In this document: positions 44,350-54,739 of the stretch, in pieces
Numbering within the stretch: position 1 is the stretch's first letter
Layout: each line of letters starts with the position of its first letter
Assembly (NCBI GenBank): GCA_963828445.1
Contig: CAWHFP010000014.1
Coordinates: forward strand, 1-64,000
DNA length: 64,000 bases
From: Bog-532 sp963828445
GTDB taxonomy: Bacteria > Actinomycetota > Actinomycetes > Streptosporangiales > Streptosporangiaceae
Direction of reading: 5' to 3'
The notes under the pieces: model-generated
What the model saw: the letters and a program-made list of their open reading frames with translations, nothing else
Database searches by the model: none
What the model was told of the DNA's origin: nothing
Translations under genes and position numbers: made by a program

Positions 44350-45297
44350 TCAGTGGATCAGGGCGTCGACGGCCAGGGCCGCGAACAGCAGGGTGAGATA
44401 GATGTTCGACTCGTGGAACAGCCGCATGGTCTGGACCTTGCCGCCGCGGATGGCCCGCCAGTGCATCCGGTGCACCTCGGCCAGGAACAGGGCGCCGAAC
44501 ACGATCGCGCTGATCCCGTAGACCGGGCCGGTGGCCAGCGGCCAGACCGCGACCGAGGCGATCACCGTCAGCCACGTGTCGACCAGGCTCTCGGTCATGA
44601 CCCGGCGCAGCGAGGCCACCACCGGGAGCATGGGGATGTCCACGCTCCGGTAGTCGTCCTTGAACTTGACCGCCAGCGCCCAGAAGTGCGTCGGCTGCCA
44701 GAAGAACACCACCAGGAACAGCAGGAACGCCGGCCAGGACAGGGAATCCCGCACGGTGGCCCAGGCGATCAGCACCGGCGCCGCCCCGCAGATGCCGCCC
44801 CACAGCGTGCTCTGCGACGTCCGCCGCTTGAGCAGCATGGTGTAGACGACGACGTAGTACAAGATCGCGCCCAGGGTCAGCGCGGCCGCCAGCAGGTTGG
44901 CCAGCGCCGCGAACAGACCCACCGACACCAGGCCGATCACGGTCCCGAAGATCAGGGCCGCGCGCGGGGAGACCGTGTGCCGGGCCAGCGGCCGGCCCCG
45001 GGTCCGGCGCATGACCTGGTCGATGTCGCGGTCGATGTAGCAGTTCAGGGCGTTGGCGCTGCCGGCCGCGAGCGCGCCGCCCAGCACCACCACGGCCGCG
45101 TCCAGCAGCGACGGCAGCCCGCGGTCGGCCAGGAACAGCACCGGCACGGCGGTGATCAGCAGCAGCTCGATGATCCGCGGCTTGCACAGGGCCACGTAGG
45201 CCTGCACGACCTGACGGGCCGTGGGCGCCTCGGACGCGTGGGCACTGCTCTCGTGGCCCGCGCCGAGCGAGCTTCGCCGGGTGTCGACGGCACTCAA
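44350..45297 (-). CDS. ctaB: Protoheme IX farnesyltransferase (heme O synthase)
   Basis: A 315-residue UbiA-family prenyltransferase with about nine helices. The first Asp-rich motif is NCYIDRDIDQVMRRTRGRPL, and the second is KFKDDYRSVDIPMLP, which together bind the Mg-farnesyl diphosphate. The enzyme converts heme B to heme O for cytochrome oxidase. A TTG at 45297 (LSAVDTRRSS) with GGAAGG upstream gives the usual length; no good ATG is near. The neighbours are not other cta genes. Confidence 0.92.
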   Translation of the reverse strand: MSAVDTRRSSLGAGHESSAHASEAPTARQVVQAYVALCKPRIIELLLITAVPVLFLADRGLPSLLDAAVVVLGGALAAGSANALNCYIDRDIDQVMRRTRGRPLARHTVSPRAALIFGTVIGLVSVGLFAALANLLAAALTLGAILYYVVVYTMLLKRRTSQSTLWGGICGAAPVLIAWATVRDSLSWPAFLLFLVVFFWQPTHFWALAVKFKDDYRSVDIPMLPVVASLRRVMTESLVDTWLTVIASVAVWPLATGPVYGISAIVFGALFLAEVHRMHWRAIRGGKVQTMRLFHESNIYLTLLFAALAVDALIH

Positions 45298-45515
45298 CGA
45301 AAACCGACCACCTTCCGGCTGGCGGGGAGAACAGCGCGGCACGGCTGCGCCGCAGCGTACGTGGGGGGCCCGGGCGCGCGTACCGCGCGGTGGGCGAAAC
45401 GAGCAGGGAGACCCGCCAGCCACATCGAAGCCTACATGGCGTCGTAATTGCCCCGACGGGAGTCCGGGGGTTCTGCTGCTGGCCGACGGCCGACGGCTGT
45501 GAAATTCTGGGCCGG

Positions 45516-47767
<2,252 letters not shown>

Positions 47768-47792
<25 letters not shown>

Positions 47793-50145
47793 AGGGTGCC
47801 GGCGGCCGTGGCCGAGCCGGCGTAGTCCCGGGCCGGGACCGTCTGGCAGCTGCTCTGCACCCAGGACTCGATCGTGCTGGCGGTCGCGCCCCGGCCACCC
47901 CCGGGGCCGCCGCCCCCGAAACCGCCACCCGAGCCGCTGAGCAGGAAGAACTTCAGCTGGCCGGTCTTGACCAGTTGCTTGACCCGGGCCAGGGTCGGCT
48001 CCGGCACCGAGCCGCTGAAGCCGCCCATCGGCATGACCTCCTGGCCGGTGGCTTCGATGTACGGGGACGCCTCCGTCCAGGAGGACACCGCCAGCAGGTA
48101 GGAGGCGCCGTCGCGGTGGGCGCTCACGTACCGGTAGATCTCCTGCTCGCTGCCGGTCAGCGCGGTGGTGGCGCTGCCCTGGATGCCGCCCGCGCCGCCT
48201 CCGCCGAAGCCTCCGGCTCCGCCCGCGCGGGTCCGCCCGGTTCCGGCCCGGTCCCCGGAACGGTCGGCGAAGTCCCGGAACGCATCCTCGGCCGAGGCGT
48301 TCCCCCCGGCCGGCCCGCCGCCGCCAGCGGCGAAGCCGCCCATACCGCTGGACGGCCCGGCGGTGGCGTTGAACGAGCTGCCCGCGTACCTGGCGTCCAG
48401 CACCGAGCCGGCCCAGGCGGCCGGGGCCACCAGCATCGCGCCCACCCCGGCCGACAGGCCCACGGTCAGCAGCCGGGCCCGGGCCCGCCGGGTCAGCCGG
48501 ACCAGGACCATGATCGCGATCCCGGCCGCCCCGGCGACCAGGGCGAGGATCCGTACCCAGGGCAGGAAGCCGGTGAAGTCGCGCCAGAGGAACCAGGCCC
48601 AGGCCACTTCGGCCGCCACCGCCACCGGCAGCAGCCAGCCGCGGGCGTCACCGGCCCGGAAGTAGCGCCAGAACATCACGATCCCGGCCGCCGACAACGC
48701 GGCCAGGGGCGGGGCCAGCGAGGCCACGTAGGCGGTGTGCGGGATGCTGCTCATCTTGCTGAAGATCAAGCCGAACGTCAGCAGCCAGAGCCCCCACATC
48801 ACGAATCCGGCCCGAACCTGGTCGGTGCGCCGCGCCCGCCGCGTCCAGAGCAGGCCGAAGATCAGCGCCAGCACGGCCAGCGGGTAGAGCCAGCCGACCT
48901 GCGAACCGAACTCGCTGCCCAGCAGCTTGGTCCAGCCCTGCCCGAAGCTGCTGCCGCCGGCCTGACCGCCGCCAGGCCCCGCGAACCGGCCGGTGCCACC
49001 CGTGCCGGTGCCACCGGGGGCGCCGCCGAAGCCACCCGTGCCCGTCCGGCCGGGCCGGTACCAGTGCCTGTGCCCGTGCCTGGGGCTCCGCCGGGGGCGA
49101 CCCCACCCGGAGTGGTACCGGTGCCTCCCGGAGCCGCACCGGTACCACCGGGCGCCGTGCCGGTACCACCGGGCGCGGTGCCGCCGTTCCCGGCCGCTTC
49201 CCGGGTCGGGCCACCGGCTCCGCCACCGCTCACGCCGGGGCCGCTGGTGACGGAGCCGGGCACGCTGATGCCGAACCGCTCCAGGCCGTTGTAGCCGAAG
49301 ACCATCGAGATGGCGCTGTTGTTGGTGGACCCGTCCACGTACGGGCGGTCCTGGGCCGGGGTGAACGTGTACAGCGCGACCCAGGACAGCGACACCGCCA
49401 GCATGACCACCCCGGCCACCCCGACCTGCCAGATCCGGCGCCACGGCCGGGCCGGCGCGAAGAGCAGGTAGCCGATGACCAGCGCGGGCAGCACCATCCA
49501 GGCCTGCAGCATCTTGGCCTGGAAGCCCACCCCGACCCAGACCCCGGACCAGATCAGCGAGCGCAGGCGCGCCTCCATCACGGCGCGCTGGTAGGCGTCG
49601 GCCGCCAGCACCAGGCACATGGTCAGCAGGCCGTCTTCCATGCTGTGCCCGAACATCGACGCCGCGATCGGCGTCAGCGCGAAGATCCCGGCCGCCAGCA
49701 ACCCCGGCACCGGTCCGGCCCAGCGGCGAACGACCCGGTACATGGCCAGGGTGGCGATGACACCCTCGATGACCTGGGGCAACGCCAGCGACCAGGGGTG
49801 GTAGCCAAAGATCCGGGCCGACAGCGCCTGCGGAGCGAACGAGCCGGCCAGCTTGTCGATGGTGATGGTGGCCTTGGGGTCGAAGGCGCCGTAGAAGAAC
49901 GCCTTCCAGCTCACCGACATGCTCTTGACCGCGACCGAGTAGAACGGGGCCAGCCCGGCCTGGGTGATGTTCCACGCGAACAGCAGGGCGGCGACGGCGG
50001 CGACGGCGAGCAGCGCCGGCCGGGCCCAGCTGGGCTGGTCAGCGGGCGAGCGCCAGACCTGCCAGCGCCGGCGTTCCGTCCCGCCCCCGGCCCGGTCCTG
50101 ATCGTGCGACGGGCTCAGCGGCGGATCAACCACGAACGTGGCCAA
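47768..50145 (-). CDS. Glycosyltransferase family 39-type membrane protein, frameshift in Gly-rich insert
   Basis: A polytopic membrane protein of about 790 residues. The N-terminal frame starts at a TTG at 50145 (SD GGAGG) and holds a GT39/ArnT-like core (SVAVKSMSVSWKAFFYGAFD, then PPQ-type loops and HSMEDGLLTMCLVLAADAYQ). In a Gly/Thr-rich insert near 49050 the homology changes frame and continues with further helices (LYPLAVLALIFGLLW). A Gly-rich extracytoplasmic part follows, then a final conserved domain ending ACSSSS at 47768. The low-complexity insert (TGTAPGGTG units) is where an indel, by assembly or slippage, is likely. It should transfer sugar from a polyprenyl donor outside the membrane. 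Confidence 0.82.
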
Positions 50146-50196
50146 GCGGGACCTCCAGGCGCGGTGTGACGGGTCGGAGGTGACACTGGCCGGCCC

Positions 50197-50216
50197 GACT
50201 GAGTACCAGCTCAGTC
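50197..50216. promoter_or_regulatory. Palindrome upstream of GT39-type gene
   Basis: GACTGAG-TACCAG-CTCAGTC, a perfect 7-bp inverted repeat followed by TTT, 52-71 bp upstream of the GT39-type TTG start. It is an operator or a small hairpin in the leader. Confidence 0.4.
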
Positions 50217-50315
50217 TTTGCTGAGGCCGGGCACGGAGAAATGGCGTTCCCTCTCAAAACCCTCTGGAACGCCATCGCTGGAAGCTTCAAGCACCGTAGC
50301 GCCGCCGGACATGGA

Positions 50316-50354
50316 CCGGGGAGGCCCCCGCCACCTGGACGGGTGCCTCCCCGG
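50316..50354 (-). terminator. Hairpin after XylH-like permease gene
   Basis: Perfect 10-bp stem CCGGGGAGGC / GCCTCCCCGG with a 19-nt loop, starting 17 bp after the permease stop. It likely marks the end of the importer operon; no T-run is present. Confidence 0.5.
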
Positions 50355-50371
50355 GTACTGCGGTAACGCCG

Positions 50372-51679
50372 TCAGCTCGACCGGCCGCGCCGGGACAGCG
50401 CGTCCACGCTGACCGCGGCCAGCAGGACCAGCGAGGTGACGATGTAGGTCGCCGCCGCGCTCGTTCCGAGCAGGGCCAGGCCGTTGGCGATCGCCGCCAC
50501 GACCAGGCCACCGATCAGGGCGTTCAGCATCTTGCCGTGCCCGCCGAACAGGTGGGTACCGCCGATGACCGCCGCCGCCACCGCGAACAGCACCAGCTGG
50601 CCGCCGTTGGTGTCGGTGGAGATCGACCCCAGCCGGGAGGCCAGGATGATGCCCGCGATCGCCCCGGTCAGGCCGGTCAGCACGAAGGCCAGCGTCCTGA
50701 TCCGGTTCAGGCTCACGCCGGCCCGCCGGGCCGCCTCGGCGTTGCCGCCGACGGCGTAGATGTACCGGCCGAACCGGGTCCGCCCCAGCAGGAACGTCCA
50801 GATGGCCAGCACTCCGAGGATGATGGGGACCACCCACGGCACCCCGCGCAGGGCCTGCAGGGCGGTGCCCCGGTCGGCGTTGCCGATCAGCACGACCACC
50901 ACGCCGGCCACGGCCATGACCCCGATCTTCAGCGCGGTCACGCTGAGGGGCGGGGTGACCAGGCCGGCCGCCCGGCGCTGCCGGTCGCTCAGCAGCAGCA
51001 TGGCCGCGGCCGCCGCCACGATCACGACCATCAAGATCCAGCCGGCCACCGGGCTGAGGTTGCCCTCGGTCAGGTCGCCGATGATCTTGTTGCTGATCGG
51101 GATGGAACCGCCGGGCCCGTGGCCGCTGCGGGCGACCAGAACGATCATCAGGCCTTCCAGCCCCAGCAGGCCGGCCAGGGTCACCACGAACGATGGCAAC
51201 CCCAGCCTGGTTATCAGCAGGCCGAAGATCAGGCCGATGAAGGCCCCGGTGGCCAGCCCGAGGATGATGGCCACCCACCACGGCAGGCTGAACACCGTCC
51301 AGGCCGTGATGACCGCGGCCACGGCGCCGGTGTACCCGACGGCCAGGTCGATCTCGCCCAGCAGCAGGACGAACACCTCGGCCATGCCCAGGATGATGTA
51401 GGGCGCGCCCTGGATCAGCAGGTTGACCAGGTTGCCCGGCGACAGGAACAGCGAGTTCCTGACCTGGAAGTAGATCACGATCGCGACCAGGCCGATGACG
51501 ACCGGGAGCGCGCCACTCTCGCCGCTGCGGATGCGGCGGAACTGAATCCGCGCGTACTCGCCCAGCGAGTTGGCCATCACCTCGGGCGCGGCCGTGGCGA
51601 CCTGGGCGGCCTCGCCGTTCTCAGCCGACTCGGGTGTATCGGGCGTCTCGGGCGACGGCTGGTGAGTTTCGGTGCTCAT
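50372..51679 (-). CDS. Sugar ABC permease (XylH/RbsC-type)
   Basis: A 435-residue CUT2-type permease with about ten helices. The motifs LLGEIDLAVGYTGAVAAV, TRLGLPSFVVTLAGLLGLEG and GRYIYAVGGNAEAARRAGVS are typical of XylH-like pentose permeases. The N-terminal 60 residues are a polar Glu/Thr-rich extension. Its ATG overlaps the ATPase stop (ATGA), showing strict coupling. The ATPase domain of the kinase at 54732-57269 could in principle also dock here. Confidence 0.92.
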   Translation of the reverse strand: MSTETHQPSPETPDTPESAENGEAAQVATAAPEVMANSLGEYARIQFRRIRSGESGALPVVIGLVAIVIYFQVRNSLFLSPGNLVNLLIQGAPYIILGMAEVFVLLLGEIDLAVGYTGAVAAVITAWTVFSLPWWVAIILGLATGAFIGLIFGLLITRLGLPSFVVTLAGLLGLEGLMIVLVARSGHGPGGSIPISNKIIGDLTEGNLSPVAGWILMVVIVAAAAAMLLLSDRQRRAAGLVTPPLSVTALKIGVMAVAGVVVVLIGNADRGTALQALRGVPWVVPIILGVLAIWTFLLGRTRFGRYIYAVGGNAEAARRAGVSLNRIRTLAFVLTGLTGAIAGIILASRLGSISTDTNGGQLVLFAVAAAVIGGTHLFGGHGKMLNALIGGLVVAAIANGLALLGTSAAATYIVTSLVLLAAVSVDALSRRGRSS

Positions 51680-52569
51680 GAGGCCTCCCCAGCGTGCTGC
51701 CCGGCCTGGACCTGGCCGGCCGGGGAATGGGTCCGGCCCGAGCGGCCGGTGGTCATGAGCTCGACGATGGACGCGGTGTCCAGCTGTTCCACCGGCTCGA
51801 CCGCGGCCATCCGGCCCAGGTACAGCACCGCGATCCGGTCCGCGCTGTTCATGACGTCGGTCAGGTTGTGCGAGATGACCAGGACGGCGATGCCGCGGCC
51901 GGACAGCGTCTCGATGAGGTCGAGCACGACCTTGGTCTGGGTCACGCCCAGGGCCGCGGTCGGCTCGTCCATGATCACCAGCTGGGCGTTCTGCATGACG
52001 GCCTTGGCCACCGCCACGGCCTGGCGCTGGCCACCCGACAGCGAGCCGACCGGCTGGCGGATCGAGCGGACCGTCACCACCGACAGGTCGGCCAGGGTCT
52101 GCTTGGCCGCCAGCTCCATGCCGATCTCGTCGAGCTGCCAGTGCTTCACTTCCTCGCGGCCGAGGAACATGTTCTGCACGATGTCCAGGTTGTCGCACAG
52201 GGCGAGGTCCTGGTACACGGTGGCGATCCCGAGGTCGGTGGCGGCCTTGGGGCTGTGCAGGTGGACCGGCCGGCCCTGCCAGAGGATCTGGCCGTCGTCC
52301 GGCTGCCAGATGCCCGAGATCGTCTTGATCAGGGTCGACTTCCCCGCGCCGTTGTCGCCGACGAGCGCGGTGACCTTGCCCGCGGGGACCGTGAGGTTGA
52401 TGTCGCTGAGGGCCCGGACGGGACCGAAGTTCTTGCCGATGCCGCGCAGTTCGAGCAGGGGCGTGTCGCCGCCGGAGCGCTCAGCCGGGTGGGTGGGAGC
52501 CGCGGGGGACGGCGCCCGGCCGCCATTGGCAGGCCGGGCGCCGTCAGCGGCGCTTGGTGTGGTCACCAA
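51676..52569 (-). CDS. Sugar ABC ATPase, single-domain (XylG-like)
   Basis: A 297-residue ATPase with Walker A GDNGAGKST, Q-loop VYQDLALCDNLDIVQNMFLG, signature GSLSGGQRQAVAVA, Walker B LVIMDEPTAALG and H-loop VISHN. CUT2 ATPases such as RbsA and E. coli XylG have two fused domains; this one has one, so it must dimerise. The Q-loop and signature regions are very close to those of the ABC domain fused to the histidine kinase nearby (DLALCENLDIAANVLLGRES), which suggests a common origin. Confidence 0.92.
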   Translation of the reverse strand: MVTTPSAADGARPANGGRAPSPAAPTHPAERSGGDTPLLELRGIGKNFGPVRALSDINLTVPAGKVTALVGDNGAGKSTLIKTISGIWQPDDGQILWQGRPVHLHSPKAATDLGIATVYQDLALCDNLDIVQNMFLGREEVKHWQLDEIGMELAAKQTLADLSVVTVRSIRQPVGSLSGGQRQAVAVAKAVMQNAQLVIMDEPTAALGVTQTKVVLDLIETLSGRGIAVLVISHNLTDVMNSADRIAVLYLGRMAAVEPVEQLDTASIVELMTTGRSGRTHSPAGQVQAGQHAGEAS

Positions 52570-52603
52570 ACACGTCCGATCTGGTGCCGATGATGGGTCA
52601 GCA

Positions 52604-53836
52604 TCATGGCGTGATGCTGTTGGCCTTGCAGTCCGAAGCGTAGCTACCTGCGCAAAGCTGCTTGGCCGGCACGAACTGGTCCGCGATCACGGTCTTGTTC
52701 ATGTTGGACGGGGTGACCCACTCCGGCGTCAGCAGCACGGACGGGACGGCCGTCTTGGTCTGCGTGTCGGTGGTGGTGCCGTTGGCCAGCGACGCCGGCG
52801 GCTTGTCGCCCGCGCGCAGGTACATGGCCAGGGCCGCGGCGGCCTGAGCCTCCAGGTAGATCGGCTTGTAGGCGGTGCCGCACTGGTAGCCGGCCAGGAT
52901 GTTCTGCAGGCCGACCAGGGTCGCGTCCTGCCCGGTGACCGGGAAGGTCTTGGGCTTGACGTTCAGCGACTGCAGGTAGTGGATGATCGGGGCGGCGTTC
53001 TCGTCGTTCGGCACCAGCACCGAGTTGATGCTCTTGTGCGCGGTGTACTGCTGCTGGAACTCGGTCTCCGCCGTGGGCGGGTCCCAGGTGCCAGCGGCCG
53101 AGCCGACCGACTTCCAGCCGCCGCCGCTGAACTTGGAGGCCAGCACGCCGTTGTAGCCCTGCGCGAACAGGGTGGCGTTGTTGTCGGTCGGGTCGCCCTT
53201 CATGACCAGCACCTGCGGGCTCTTCACGCCCCAGGCCGTCACGCAGCTCTCCAGGCCCTGGCCGATGAGCTTGCCGACCTGGACGTTGTTGAAGCTGACG
53301 TAGTAGGCGCGGCTGCCGCCGAGGCTGATCCGGTCGTAGTCGATCACCGCGACGCCGTGCTGCTTGGCGTAGGACTCGATCTTGGCCCCGGTCCCGGAGG
53401 TCAGCGGGTCCATGATCAGGACGGTGGCGCCCTTGGTGATGTCTTCCTGGGCGTCGGTGAACTCGGTCGAGTCGCTGCCCTGGGCGTTCTGCACCGAGAA
53501 CTGCGACGACGACAGGCCGGCCGACTGCAGGGCCTTGGTCAGGTACGGCGCGTCGAACTCGGTGTACCGGGCCGAGGTGACGGTGTCCGGGAGAATGACA
53601 CCGACGCTGGCCTTGCTCTTGGACGCCAGCGGCTTCAGCTTGGCCATGGCCGAGAAGTCCCGGGTGAAGTCCGACGTGGAAATGCTCGGCGCGCTGCCGG
53701 ACGAGCCGCCGCTGCTGGCGGAGGCGCTCGACGACGGCGACGAGCCGCCGCCACCGCTGCTGCTGCAGGCAGCGAGGGCGACACCGGCGGTGACCGCCAG
53801 CGCCGACGTCCAGCTAATTTTGGTCGTCAGATTCAA
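52604..53836 (-). CDS. Sugar-binding lipoprotein (XylF-type)
   Basis: A 410-residue type-1 periplasmic-binding lipoprotein. TTG start at 53836 (GAGGTGAT upstream) gives MNLTTKISWTSALAVTAG then lipobox LAAC. A Ser/Gly-rich linker leads to the two-lobed domain with VGVILPDTVTSARYTEFD, GVAVIDYDRISLGG and GQDATLVGLQNILAG, closest in pattern to XylF/ChvE D-xylose-type proteins. It is the first gene of the importer operon, 34 bp before the ATPase. Confidence 0.9.
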   Translation of the reverse strand: MNLTTKISWTSALAVTAGVALAACSSSGGGGSSPSSSASASSGGSSGSAPSISTSDFTRDFSAMAKLKPLASKSKASVGVILPDTVTSARYTEFDAPYLTKALQSAGLSSSQFSVQNAQGSDSTEFTDAQEDITKGATVLIMDPLTSGTGAKIESYAKQHGVAVIDYDRISLGGSRAYYVSFNNVQVGKLIGQGLESCVTAWGVKSPQVLVMKGDPTDNNATLFAQGYNGVLASKFSGGGWKSVGSAAGTWDPPTAETEFQQQYTAHKSINSVLVPNDENAAPIIHYLQSLNVKPKTFPVTGQDATLVGLQNILAGYQCGTAYKPIYLEAQAAAALAMYLRAGDKPPASLANGTTTDTQTKTAVPSVLLTPEWVTPSNMNKTVIADQFVPAKQLCAGSYASDCKANSITP

Positions 53837-53957
53837 AAGATCACCTCGAGAGTAGGCAAGACCGCGGCCGGATGCGCCGGCAACATTGACCAGGCATCCG
53901 CCCACGCGGGAGCCGCCGCGGCCTCAGCTTTTGACGGAAACCATAAACCTGGCGGAA

Positions 53958-53973
53958 TTAACGGGGCCTTAAC
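53958..53973 (-). promoter_or_regulatory. Candidate response-regulator box (11-nt direct repeat)
   Basis: On the leftward strand, GTTAA is repeated with an 11-nt period (GTTAAGGCCCC then GTTAATTCC), about 120-140 bp upstream of the binding-protein start. OmpR/PhoB-family regulators bind 11-nt direct repeats (e.g. GTTCA units of PHO boxes), and an OmpR-type regulator gene lies immediately upstream. Assignment to it is inference. Confidence 0.5.
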
Positions 53974-54034
53974 ATCGCCGCCGCGTCATAAAAATAGTGT
54001 GAACAAGACGGTCCGCTAACCCGTCCGGGTGAGG

Positions 54035-54739
54035 CTACTCCGGGGCGAAACGGTAGCCCGCGCGGGGCTGGGTCAAGATCATCGGCTCGCCCCCCTCGGT
54101 CTCCAGCTTGGCCCGCAGCCGCCGGACGTAGACCCGGACGTACTCGGTCTCGGTCTCGTACCCCAGACCCCAGACCCGGCGCAGCAGGTGGGAGTGGGTC
54201 AGCAGCTTGCCGCGGTTGGTGGCCAGCTCGCGGAGCAGGGCGAACTCGGTGGGCGTCAGGTGCACCGGCTGGCCCAGCCGGGTGACCTGCTGGCGGGCCA
54301 GGTCGATGGTGATGTCGCCGGCCGCGATGACCGGGGTCTGCGGCTCCGGCAGCACCGCCGGGCGGGTCCGGCGCAGCGTGGCGGTGATCCGGGCCAGCAG
54401 TTCCTCGATGCTGAACGGCTTGGTCAGGTAGTCGTCGGCGCCCATGTTGAGCGCGGTGACCTTGTCCCGTTCGCCGCCGCGGGCCGACACCACGATGATG
54501 GCGACCAGGGACCGCTCCCGGATCTGCCGGCACAGCTCGAACCCGTCGGCCTCGGGCAGCATCAGGTCCAGCAGCACGATGTCCGGGTCCTCGGTCTCCA
54601 GCAGCTTGAGCACCCGCATGCCGTCCTGGGACACCACGGTGTCGAACCCGCGCACGGCCAGGTTGGACCGGATCAGGTCGACGATGTTGGGGTCGTCCTC
54701 CACCACCAGGACGCGGGTGTTGGCGGTGCTGTCAGGCAT
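54035..54739 (-). CDS. OmpR-family response regulator
   Basis: A 234-residue regulator with a receiver domain (acidic pocket VVEDDP, phospho-acceptor Asp58 in VLLDLMLPEADG, switch Lys in YLTKPF) and a C-terminal winged HTH (TPTEFALLRELATNRGKLLT and YVRVYVRRLRAKL), as in KdpE-type proteins. It overlaps the kinase gene by 8 bp, so kinase and regulator are a coupled pair. The sugar importer operon lies about 200 bp downstream and is the likely target. Confidence 0.95.
   Translation of the reverse strand: MPDSTANTRVLVVEDDPNIVDLIRSNLAVRGFDTVVSQDGMRVLKLLETEDPDIVLLDLMLPEADGFELCRQIRERSLVAIIVVSARGGERDKVTALNMGADDYLTKPFSIEELLARITATLRRTRPAVLPEPQTPVIAAGDITIDLARQQVTRLGQPVHLTPTEFALLRELATNRGKLLTHSHLLRRVWGLGYETETEYVRVYVRRLRAKLETEGGEPMILTQPRAGYRFAPE

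Noticed and set aside
50537..54019. Roughly 1,160-codon plus-strand frame over the sugar importer genes
   Set aside because: Antisense shadow of three clear ABC importer genes; composition is non-protein-like.
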